Shown: positions 14,301 through 26,300 of the stretch, one piece after another | How the letters are laid out: each line of letters begins with the position of its first letter | How positions within the stretch are numbered: position 1 is the stretch's first letter | Assembly (NCBI GenBank): GCA_013407085.1 | Contig: JACCGJ010016190.1 | Location: 48,203-112,202, forward strand | Origin: Atriophallophorus winterbourni | Lineage: Eukaryota; Platyhelminthes; Trematoda; Plagiorchiida; Microphallidae | DNA: 64,000 nt | Direction of reading: 5' to 3' | The notes under the pieces: generated by a model | The model's input: the letters and a program-made list of their open reading frames with translations, nothing else | Told to the model about the DNA's origin: nothing | Databases searched by the model: none | Position numbers and translations under genes: made by a program

Positions 14301-17300
14301 ATGGAGAACGACAAGATGCATATGTTCAGTATTAACGCCGGTAAAATGGTCATTGCATGGTTCTTCACGACACAAACGCGTAATTGTTTTCTTTGTAATG
14401 CATCTATCAGATAGAAATAACACAATGAAATAGTAATCATGTTTTGACGAAAGCCACTATGTTATATTATTTGGAAAGACAACTTATTCAATCACGTTGA
14501 AGTGCGTTCCTTATGAGAATTCACGTTCTCGCGCAGTTTCGCATTCGCGGTCCATCTCTCTCTCTATATATATATTGTTGTTGGCCTCCGTCGGTCGATG
14601 TCGACGATGGATGTACATCACATCGCATGAATTCCATGTTTTGCGGCTTTTTGAATGACTAAACAGTCCGATTCGGAAGGAACAATCTCTCCCGCAGCGC
14701 TTGCAATGATAGTCAGAACCCTGTTGTATTGCATCAGTTGCACGCCGGCGGCGTGATCTGCGTTCAGCAGCCAAGAGCTGTATTTGCTCCCCCCCCCCGG
14801 CTTGCAGACGACGCTTTACACAATGCCTCCAAAGTGAGCGGTCAAGAGCAAGTTCTTCCCAGCTTGCGGGGTCAATGTCAAGAGCTTTCATATCTCTTTT
14901 GCAAACATCTTTGTACCGCAAGTGCGGTCTGCCAATGGTCGACTTCCTAATTGCAACTCACCGTAGAGTAGATCTTTCGGAATACGACCATTTTCCATTC
15001 TATAGACATGACCAAGCCACCGCAGGCGGCGCTGACGTAATAGGGTGAACATGCTCTGTAGACCAGCTTTTGAAAGCACTTCAGCGTTAGTCACTCTGTC
15101 CATCCACGATATGTTCAAGATACGACGGATGCTTCGTAGATGGAAAGCATTCAGCTTCCGTTCGTGTCTTGCGTGGGTGGTCCAGGTTTCACTGCCGTAT
15201 AGTAAAGCATTTAGTACGCACGCGCTGTATACCATCATCTTTGTCTTTACAGTCAGCTTGCGGTTACCCCAAACACGAGAGTTCAATCGGGACAAAATGA
15301 CAGCTGCTCTGCCAATCCGCTTATCAATCTCCGTTTCTAGCGAGAGGTTATCCGCAATGGTTGAACCAAGATATGTAAAGTGATGTACTGGTTAAAGCTG
15401 ACAGTTTCCAACAGTGATGATTGGTGGCGATACAGTTCCTTGACCAAGGACGTTGGTCTTGCTCATGCTGATTGTTAGGCCAAAGTCTTTGCATGCCGAC
15501 GAAAAACAGTCCATTAGCGACTGTAGGTTCTCTTGGGAGTGAGTAATAAAGGCTGCATCGTCGGCAAACAACAGGTCACGGATTATCACATCCCGTACTT
15601 TGGTTTGTGCTCTCAACCGGTTCAGGTTGAAAAGCTTGCCATCACTTCGCGTGCGTATGTAAATGCCTTCTGTTCTCGTCCTAAAAGCGTGCTTCAGAAG
15701 CAGAGCAAAGAAAATGCCGAACAGTGTGGGAGCAAGAACACACCCTTGTTTGACGCTTTGGCGAATTTCAAATGCTCCTGAACTGCAACCTTTAAAATGG
15801 ACTGAGCCTTTCATGCCTGAGTGAAACGAAATAATGAGCTTGAGCAGTCTTGGGGGGCAGCCTATCAGATCAAGCATTTTGAAAAGACCCTCCCTGCTTA
15901 CGTAGTCGAATGCCTTAGTTAAATCAATAAAAACAGCGTATAATGGCATACGCTGTTCCCGACACTTTTCTTGAAGTTGTCTCAGGGAGAAGATCATGTC
16001 AACGGTTGATCTTCCCTTGCGGAAGCCACATTGAGATTCGGAGTAAATTCTATCAGCTAAAACTTGCAGCCGGATCTGTAAGACTTTAGCAAACAATTTG
16101 CCTACAACATTCAGAAGGGAGATTCCTCTGTAATTGTTGCAGTCGCCTCTGTCACCCTTATTCTTAAATAGCGTGATGATCTTTGTGTCTCGCATCTCTT
16201 GTGGGACACCCCCCTCCTGCCAGCACTGAAGAAGCAAATGGTGAAGAGGCTGTAATAATGCTGCTCTACCGCATTTGATGAGCTCAGGTGGAATTCCGTC
16301 GTCACCAGGGGCCTTCCATTCGCTAAGCGGTCGATTGCCTTATTGAGCTCATCAAGAGTAGGAGGGGTATCTAGATATTCAATGGTCGGCAACCGTTCGA
16401 CATTTTCAAGTGCATGCGGTAGAACCGTACTGTCCCTAGAGTAGAGAGAGGAGAAGTGCTCTACCCATCTATCCATCTGTTGAGTTTTGTCGACAGTCGG
16501 CTTACCAGATAAAGACTTAATGGGAGCCATTTTAAGTTTGTTTGGGCCAATGGCTTTCTTGATCCCATCATACATACCGTGAAAATTTCCGGTATCCGCA
16601 GCTTTTTGGATATTGAGGCTAACTTCAGCCCAATAGTCGTTTGCACATCGTTTTGCAGTCTGTTGGACCGTATTTCTAGCTGATCTTAGAAGACGTAAGT
16701 TTTCATCGGTTGGCATACCTTTGAACCTCGAGACCGCTGAGCGTTTCTCATCCAGCACAGCAGTCATCTCAGAAGCGTTCGCTTCGAACCAGTCGCTCGT
16801 TCGAGCTTTCTTCGGACCGAACGTGGAGAGTGCGACTCGGCATATGTTGCTTTTTATCAATTCCCAGTTTTCTGAAACAGATTCAAGTGGGGTTGTCTTG
16901 TTGAATTCGTCTGCGAAGGCTTTTGCGAATTTCGCAGTTAGATTAGGTTCGCACATGCGAGTGACGTCTATCCTAGGCTTAGCAGACGATTTGGTGCGGT
17001 GAAATCTCGTGTGGGGAAGCTTCAGTTTTGCACAGACCAGTGAATGATCAGTGTCGCAGTCTGCGCTTTGATATGATCTGGTGAGGAGCACGCTTCCTAT
17101 ATTAGTTAGCTTAACGAGAATAAGATCAAGCTGATGCCAATTCTTAGAGCGAGGATGTTTCCAAGAGACTTTATGCTGTGGTTTTGTTTGAAAGAAAGTG
17201 TTACTGACACAAAGATTGAACTGTGTGCACAATTCTAAAATGCGTTGCCCATTTTCATTGGTTTTACCTATACCGAACCTTCCGATACAGCTTTGCCAAG

Positions 17301-20300
17301 ACTCGTAATCTGCACCAACTCTGGCATTGAAATCACCCAATACTACTACACAGTTTTTCTGTGGCAGGTTTTTCAGGACGGCTGTGAGGTTATGATAAAA
17401 AGCGTCTTTTTTAGCAGGCGACGCAGAGAGCGTCGGTGCATAAACGTTGACCAACGTAATGGTACCAGTAATGCACCTCAGATTTAGAGTCCAAATCCGT
17501 TCGCTCCCGCTGCTGCTCGGTTCTGTTGCTTTTAATATGTCGTTTCGCACGGCAAACCCAACTCCATGCAGTCGAGGCTCATCAGAACCTCTTCCTTTTC
17601 AAAAGAATGTGTAATCACTTTCTGTTAGCTTACCAGTGTCTGGTGATCGTGTCTCTTTTAGGGCAGCCACGTCGACATTCAGCCTTTTTAGCTCGTTGTT
17701 AATCACGGCGGACTTTCTAACGCCTCTGATATTCGAGACGTCGTCATGAAATCCTGGAAGCATGGACCGGACGTTCCAGGTTCCAAGTTTCAGAACTGAC
17801 ATTTGTTGTTTGGTATTTCGATTCGCTGGTGCGGAAAAATACAGTCTGCTTGTCGGTTGATTCCTAATCCCCATGCACCCAATGAGGATAGCAGACCGTG
17901 GCGAGACGGCACCTTATTGACTGGGGGCTGCCCAGCTTGAGGCGGGCGGTAGCCGTCCAATGAGACCTGAAGTCTCTCCCACCGTCGAAAGCAGCCCCAG
18001 GCGCTTAGCTCTGCGCCAGTCGAGCCATAGCTTTTAACCGGTATCTGCTGCTTCCCGTGTTATTTTCCGTAGAAGCGGAATGGAGTGTCCTCTCCATTGG
18101 TGCGTTGTGATGTACGCCAGGGCAGTTCAATATGGAGAACTAGCTGTTGCCCATGCAGCAAGTGCTCCCTCTCCACGGCACCACTGGAACCAAAGGAACA
18201 GCAAGGCTGATACGTTTGGACAACGATGCCGTCGCAGGAGCTGGCAGGACGAAGATGAACAAACTTCGGACTGCCTAACGGGACTCCGGCTCCGGATTTT
18301 TCCTCGAGGTTGACTCCTGAAGCCTTTTCCATGAATGGATGTAGCCACAGGGCATTGGAGGTTTGAGATAAGGGTTTTCCTTTCCCTAGGTGGGCCACCT
18401 TCATGGACTAACGAGCTCCACCTGCCCGAAGCATGCTGGTTTTGAGACGCCAGTCAGTCGCCTTCGCCCTTTCTCCTGTCAGTAGAAGCAGTTCCGCCGG
18501 GTCACACAGGACCACGCGTGCAGGTCAGGAGCTGGACTTGGTTGTCAGAGGCTATATGAGACGCGGGACATTGGAGCAATTTTGGATTTGGGAGCTTATC
18601 CCCAAAACCGCCCCGGCCGTGACAGCCTTGGAACCTCTATATATATGTATATAACGCTCAAGTAAATTTGCAGAGCAGCTGCCAACATGTCCTCTTTGAT
18701 CTCTCGTACCTAAGGGAACTGCAGTTGACAGTAAAGACAAAGATGGTGATATACAGCCATGCGTACTAATTGACACAATTTACAGCAGGAAGACATTGCT
18801 TATTCAAGCAAGACACGAACGGAAGCTTTAATACTTTCCATTCACGAAGCATCCGTGGTATCTTTAACATATCATGGACGGACAAATTAACCAACGCTAA
18901 AGTGCTTTTTGAAGCTGTCCTGCAAAGCATGTTTTCCTTACTACGCCAACGCCAACTTCGCTGGCGTAATGAACAGAATAAAATGTTGTCGTATTGCAGA
19001 ACACCTGCACTGCGTTGAGTTGAAAGCAGAAAGCCGAAATTTGGGCAGACAACATTTGCGGTACACAGACGTTTGCAAAAGAGATATCAAATCTCTCGGC
19101 ATTGACACATCGATTTCGGAAGACCTTGCTCTTGAAAGCTCACTTTTGAGGCATTGTGTGAAGCGTCGTGTTCAAGATGGTGAACGCAGATCACGCCTCC
19201 TGTGTGCAACGAGTAAGTTTCATCGCTGTGAGTCCTGTAAGGGGAGATTTTCACTCCAGAATCGGACTGTTTAGTCATTCTAAATGCACCGTAGCATGAA
19301 ACTTTCATACGCTTTTGATGAACCTCAATGGTCAAAATTGACTTAATGAGGCAAAAAAACAACTCTGAAGATTTTAAAGAAATACCAAAAATTATTTTTC
19401 AGATCGCAAGCGTTGGCGTTCTCGGTCCCCATGTAAGTATATTTGATTATCTTGTAATTCTATTGAGGTGCTAGGGATTTTTTGGACCACGGATCTTCAT
19501 CTTAAAATTGCAGTGCCATCATAACTAACTATGAATTGCAAGGAAATATAATTCGAATAGACAGGAGTGACGTCTTCACAATTATCAAAGTAGTATGCGA
19601 TACACAGGTTATTAGTGCCGTTTGAAATACGTCGACAATGTTTTGTTTCACGAGCTGACAAACACTAAATTCCATTCCATAGTTTCCATTGATTTAGCGA
19701 GAGCGCATTATTTTGCACTCCGTTTTAGATTACAAATATTCATATTAAAATTTGTTCATCTATACAACGCTGAAAATAGAGAGATGCTGCGTGAAAAATA
19801 GCACTGAGTTCTCGATCGATAATGCTTGATTAACATTTATGGTGCCCGTCCTTAAGCTAAACAATTAAATATATTTAATCAATTTTAGATTTTGACCATA
19901 GTACTAACAACCTGTTAGGGAGGTCAAATATATCTATTGGAATAGTGTATACCTGAAAAAAATTATATTGAGACAATTGTATCAAAAGTGTGGTGGGAAA
20001 GTGACACGCGGACATTCCTTATAACGCTGCATCCAAAGTGTCCCGACTAATTGTCGCCGACACGTTTTTGCTGTACATCATATACATTTTCTGAAATTCC
20101 CCAAATGGTGGTGAAGTCTCCGAACATGACAATATTTAAAACGAAATTGGACTTCGATATGCAAACGAACATCTTTCGTGAGCTACACATCTGATATACC
20201 CTAATCGATATATACAAATATTTTTCATACTCGTTCATACCGTAAAGTTGTGGAGTTGTAAATTGTTAAATTTTAAAACACAAATCCTTTAATACGTCCA

Positions 20301-23300
20301 AATTTACATGCAACGATATATTGAATGATAATCAGAAAGAAAAATTGTGAATTTTTTTCAATGGAAGCTTCTTTCATATATTATTTTACATCAAAATAAA
20401 AATAACTTTTATTTCTATCACAAGTCACTGTTTATTACGTTTTGTTTATTAATGCGAAATCTTTTAATTAATTGAAAAATTGGAAATTAAATTTTATTGG
20501 AGACAAACTATTGTTTATCCAATATTCACAAAGTGCAATCTTATTCTCTATCGTACCAGTAAAGAGAGAACAAAATAAAAGTAATTGAAATTTGTTCAAC
20601 AGTTTATTTAATTCATATTTCACATCAAATTTACTGTTAGAATATCATGAGATATTAATTATTGATATCCACTAGGATATAAATAGTTTTAAACAGTTAT
20701 AATTTGGTGATACTTTTCTTTTTATTGAAAATTAATAAAGCATTCAGGATAATTGAAGATTGATGCCTAAAATATGCAATATTCTGATATTAATAACTAT
20801 TTGCATTATTATGTATCTAAAAGTATAAAACACCGACTAATAAAGAGCCGCTGCAACATGTATCTCATTAGCAGAAATAGAATTCTCTATTTGAAATACT
20901 AAATTCGAAAAAATTCGGTAAGGTATTTTGTTTTTGCAATATTTTGGTGGGTAAAATAAATTAACTAGCTTGAGTTGATCTTTTAGACCGCTTTTATTGT
21001 GAATGTGGTTCCAAGGTTGTCAAAACTATTTCTTACTTCTGAACAATGACTCATGTAATGAATATCAGAATTTTTAACCGTACATCTCCCATTTGCCAGT
21101 TGATGTTATTGCTTTTGTTCAATATTTATCTGAGAAAGCGAGTGTGATTGATTAATTGTCAAAGTCAAGAATTAACCAGCCGACTTGATTGCTCTATCCA
21201 CTTTACTAAATGTTCATTGACGGGAGAAATCGGGAGGTTGCTGCAATTATTTTTCGGAAACCAGTTCTTACACATTTTAACCACAAGTAGGCTTATAAAA
21301 CGATATTAAACAAGCAAAGTTATACTTGAATGCCACTGTTACATAGGGTTCGTATAACTTTGTTTACCATTTATCCACAGTTTCAAGCTCACTGAACCTA
21401 ATCTTACTGTCCAAACCTGATGACGGCCAACAGCCAGAATCCGGTAGTGGTGTGTAAGTGCGGGGGATGTGAGCAACACATTACTTTGAGATTAAACAAA
21501 CTTCTAAAATGTTCCACCTAGGGCAGGATAAAATTTGTTTGTTGCCTGATGTTTAAAAAATATCCCAGTGCATCTTCAAACCAATGAAATCATAGCTTGG
21601 AATGTCATTCAATGCTGTGTTCATCAAAAGCCTATCAAAACCGATATCTGTTAACTAAGAAAATATTTTATAGTTTTCAATAAAGTTTATACAAAACAAA
21701 ATTTCTAAATTTTGGTTAGGTGAAGCGTATGTATGCAAATACGGAATTAAATTGAGTTCGTACATTAAAAATTATTGTTATTTTCAGTACCAACGGGCGA
21801 ATTAGAAGGTACTATCTAACTGATTTTAAAATTTCTGTTCAATAAGAAGCTTTATTATTAATATCTAATTAGCGAAAAGTCTAAAAAAATTTTTTCGTGT
21901 TCACATACCTATCATTTACATGCCACACCATATTGTTGTTGTTGTTGGCCTCCGTCGGTCGATGTCAAGATTCAAGATTCAAGATTTATGGTTGGAAAAG
22001 CAAATCGCTGTACAGTACCATAGGATATATGTATAAAAAAATAAAAAATCGTTTTTTGTATGATCATATCCGTGTTCTTCATAGGTGGAGCAAAAATAAT
22101 CCTCAATGGCAACACAGACTGAGGGAAAAGAATCATTGGATGGACGGTAGTTCCGTGCGTTAAATAATATAGACATCAATATGTAGGGGTTAACGCAGTA
22201 GTTCTCAACAAAAGGATCCGTAACCTTTGTTCAAAGATGTGCTCGTTCGCTGAGGTAACAATATCTGTCGGCAAGCTATTCCACAAGAAGCATACACGAA
22301 CAGCGAAGTAGTGACGACGACAATTTAATCGTGAGTCGACCATGGATGTAAATCACGTCGCATGAATTTCATGTTTTACAGCTTTTTGAATGACTAAACA
22401 GTCCGATTCGGGAGGAACAATCTCTCCCGCAGCGCTTGCAACGATAGTCAGAACTCTGTTGTATTGCATCAGTTGCACGCCGGCGGCGTGATCTGCGTTC
22501 AGCAGCCAAGAGCTGTATTTGCTCCTCCCAGGCTTGCAGACGACGTTTTACACAATGCCTCCACAGTGAGCTGTCAAGAGCAAGTTCTTCCCAGCTTGCG
22601 GGGTCAATGTCAATAGCTTTCATATCTCTTTTGCAAACATCTTTTTACCGCAAGTGCGGTCTTCACAATGGTCGACATCCTAATTGCAACTCACCGTAGA
22701 GTAGATCTTTCGGAATACGACCATTTTCCATTCTATAGACATGACCAAGCCACCTCAGTTGGCGCTGACGTAATAGGGTGAACATTCGGCGAAGTCAATG
22801 TGTATACGCGGCCATGCTTTGTCAGGTCGAGGCCACGGAACCTGTGTTGCGTGAGCAGGAAGGTTTGCCGCTTGTTGACAATCGGTACAGCGACTGACAA
22901 ACTCGGTGATGTCAGCGTCCATCCCTGGCCAGTAGGCGAAACTTCGGGCGATTGCTTTCATCCGATTGATCCCCGGATGTCCAGCATGAAATTGACGTAT
23001 AACCCGTTGACGCAAAGCAGCAGGAATAACGACTCGAGCACCAAACATGAGACAGTCATCCACGATTGATAAGGAGTTCCGTCTTTATAACAGTTGATTG
23101 TCAGTCAATTGTCGTGCTAGCCTATGCCAGCCAGATTGAACATACCTGATAGCTTCTGAGAGAACCTCGTCGTCGTTCAGTGTCCTCTTGATATCTGCGA
23201 CCGTCACAAGAAGGTTTCGCAATGCTGTGGTCAACTGATCGCGTACATACTGCTCAGTAGATATAGCTGCAATCCTGTCAGAGGGTGCACTGTTGCACTT

Positions 23301-26300
23301 GATTTGGTTGCACAAAGCAGTGATCGGCTGATCTGATGAAAACCTCTGCTGGTTTTGCTGCGGCTTTGAAAAGTGCCTCGAAATCTTTGGTTTCGACGAA
23401 ACTTGTTGTTTCGTTCTGGATCTGCAGAATCCTTCTTTGTAGCCTGTGACGTTGCACTGACTGCAACGGTGTTGTTTGAAGGGACAATATCGGGCGTAGT
23501 GCCAGGCTCCACAATGCCAACATGAAGTCGGTGGCTTCTTTGCGCTGGAATCTTGTGACGAATGCCAATTGCTTTGCTGAACGGCATGGACGGTGTCGGT
23601 GCCATGATTCCCATGTTGAATCATTGTTGAATCTTCTTGGAGACGGACCAGTCGTAGATATTCATCACCAATGGCTTGAAGAGTGAAGTATGGTTCTTGC
23701 TCAAGTTTGTTGAGCAGTCGCGTTCGAATATCAGCGAAACGCGGAGATACTAGACTGCATATGAATATCAGGGACTTGAACTGGTCATTTGTGAGGGACC
23801 GCAACTTGAAGCGTTCACATTCGCGATTGACAATGCCCATGTGCGACAGAAAGTCGTCAGTGTCGTTCATTTTCAGCTTGAAGCACCTGTAACGAGTGTT
23901 GAAGAGAGATACCTGCTCACCGAAAAGTTCAATCAGTGACTTGATCGTCTCATCAAAAGTTCTATCCCGAGGATTCTTGGGAAGGATCAAGTTGCAGTAC
24001 TTATCCAGCTCTGCTAGGCCAAGTTTACGTAGCAGCAGCCGGACTTTCCATGCATCATCTTGGGCTGAAAAATCAACACAAAAAAGGTCCTCATAACGTC
24101 TGAACCAAGTTTCAAATGTGACGTTAGCTTCCGTATCATAGGAGAATTCTGCAATGCTGTTCGCAATTCCGTCAACGGAGGGTGGAATAGCACGAGGTTC
24201 TGTGATTGGTACTTGCTTTTGAAGCAGAAGTTCCATCAGCATCATTTGTCGCTCCAAAAGAATTTCTATCTTGGATTGTTCCATGATTTTGTAACTTGAA
24301 TAAACCCGTCGCCAAACTGTTACTTTCTTGATATGGAGCTAATAATGCACCCGGATATGCTTCCCACAATATTGCCCAACCGACTTTTGAGAGACAAGAC
24401 CAAAGCTTTAGAGAAGTTCGTATGGCAGCTCACTTCCAATAATAACAAACATGGTTCACTCATCCATATATATAGGCTGAGAATGTAAAAGGAAATGACC
24501 TTGGAAAATAGCACATTAAAACCGTGTCAAGGACTCGATGGACCAATCAGAATAAAGGGCGAATATGATCAAATTATAAACGTTATGATCAAATTATAAT
24601 CATGTTTTTCGCGCCAAATAATTCAAATCTATGTTGACATAGTGTCAATATAGAGTCGTAATATCTTCAAAGATATTGAGTTTTTAGGGAAAATAAACGT
24701 CTTTTCCCATTAGAAACACTTCAGCTTTAGTCACTCTGTCCATCCACGATATGTTCGAGATACGAATTATGCTTCGTAGATGGAAAGCATTCTGCTTCCG
24801 TTCGTGTCTTGCGTGGGTGGTCCAGGTTTCACTGTCGTATAGTAAAGCATTTAGTACGCACGCGCCACCATCTTTGTCTTTACAGTCAGCTTGCGGTTAC
24901 CCCAAACACGATAGTTCAATCGGGACAAAATGAAAGCTGCTTTGCTAATCCGCTATCAATCTCCGTGTCTAGCGAGAGTTTATCCGCAATGGTTGAACCA
25001 AGATATATGAAATGATGTACTGGTTCAAGCATGAGCTGCAAAATATATTGGTCGTTTATATGCCTCTTGAATACTTGAACAAAATCACTTTGTGATTATG
25101 TATTTTAACATTGTGGTTCTTTGTGAGAACCCTGTTTAACGGCAGCTTAAACGTATACCTTTGTTTATAAACTATCTATGTTTAATCATTAGAGGATAAT
25201 TTGTAAAATTTCAATCGCAAACGCTGACAAACAAAAGCATTTTACATATAATTGTAGAAAATGACTGGCGCTAAAAATGCTAACAGATCAAGCGCAACAC
25301 ACACGGAGAGGGATGCTATGTGTTTTATTAAAGGCATAACCAATTGATCTGCTATTCGCTTCATCACCGATTTACAATTCCCTAATAAAGTGCGAATGCA
25401 TAGTTGTATGGCAATTACACGAGCTGTGCAAAAATAATCAAACAAACATCTGCGGGCGGTAATAATTCGATTTGGGGCGATTCGATATGATACATAAAGT
25501 AAATCAATAAACAAATCCAGTCAGATTGTTTGAATCGACAGAAAAAACTATTTTTTCCAAAAATGTCAGAAGAAATCTTGTTTTCAAAATGAATTTAAGA
25601 TAGTTTGTGGAAATATATGGTTTGCTAGTCAACCCAGTTTATAAACAGTTTTACTTTTGCCTGACAGTGGCATCGAAATATATTGAGCATTAACGCCGCC
25701 GCTGTCAAAATTTAAATTGATTTTCATATCATGTAGTTTCAATATCTCTATTGAGTTTTTTTGCCTTGAAAATAAAAACTTACAGAATTCGTGATACATG
25801 ATATGTGTAATATTGAAAGCGTTTAGGACGTAACAAGTCCTTTTCCAAACATGCTGCAAATCAAGTCAAAATCAACACCGTTGCTGGGTGACAGCAAACG
25901 GAAAAATGTTTGAAAAAAATTACGTTAATCACTTTATATCAAATGCAAACGAAAGAAATAAAACTTAAAATCTTTTGAGAAGTTTTTATTGCATGGCTAA
26001 CATAAATGAAATATATATTCTGATTAACGACTTTTTATTAAACTAGAAAAAGAAATCGCTTCAAAAGAAAAGATAAACGATACTAGCTCATCAAATGGAT
26101 CACCACTGGAAAATTAAGAATAACTTTCACTTTCTACCACGAATGCTAAGACAGCCTATAAAAACTTCCATGCCAGTAAAATATTCAACATATTTTGGAA
26201 TATTTTAAACGATTTGTACAGAGTAATTTTAAAATAATTAGGAGTATTGCAAAAATAATGAGAAATTTTTGATTTTCAATAAAATTACTTTTCACTCCTG

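Larger units (their letters stand above)
12751..14573 (+). other. MEG intron 5, left part
   Basis: This part is collinear with 29089-30770. It contains a repeat insertion (12849-13019) missing from copy 2 and a possible alternative last exon (13905-13975). A 150-codon minus frame at 13060-13512 has no counterpart in copy 2 and is discounted. Confidence 0.5.
6905..21004 (+). repeat. Tandem duplication, copy 1 (about 14.1 kb)
   Basis: Sequence from ATTTCTTACTTCTG (6905) to about 21004 matches 21028 to about 35757 in the same order and orientation, at roughly nine in ten bases by eye where aligned. Collinear landmarks include exon pairs 7475/21788, 8979/26331, 11823/28186, 12721/29059 and 19403/31287, plus the intron stretches between them. 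Gaps between the copies are explained mostly by mobile elements present in only one copy. Confidence 0.88.
22790..24718 (-). mobile_element. Gypsy-type LTR element, internally deleted, 3' end lost
   Basis: Minus strand: a single LTR-like region (24718-24318, starting TGTTTC, ending CA), a possible primer-binding site TGGCGACGGG (24314-24305), gag (24284), then integrase zinc-binding sequence ending at 22790. Protease, reverse transcriptase and RNase H are missing, as are the rest of integrase and the second LTR. About 22 bp of the host RTE was lost at the insertion point. Confidence 0.75.
21932..25029 (-). mobile_element. RTE element E (5'-truncated), hosting two nested inserts
   Basis: Minus-strand RTE from its 3' end (TTGTTGTTGGCC, 21932) through the zinc-finger tail (22369-22623, CKRCGRDCSSRIGLFSHSKSC, a complete pattern with the normal TGA stop) and the thumb region, resuming at 24719-25029. 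It is interrupted by a CR1-like piece (21968-22335) and a gypsy derivative (about 22790-24718). Absent from copy 1, where the site reads CACACCATGTCAGC (near 7680). Confidence 0.8.

Noticed and set aside
15045..15383. Plus-strand frames opposite the RTE thumb (also at 62912-63250 and 33204-33548 on minus)
   Set aside because: Antisense shadows of the RTE coding strand, repeated wherever RTE is present.
19896..19930. ATTTTAG followed by an open stretch resembling an exon
   Set aside because: The length (34 nt to GTCAAA) breaks the phase rule and the donor is poor.
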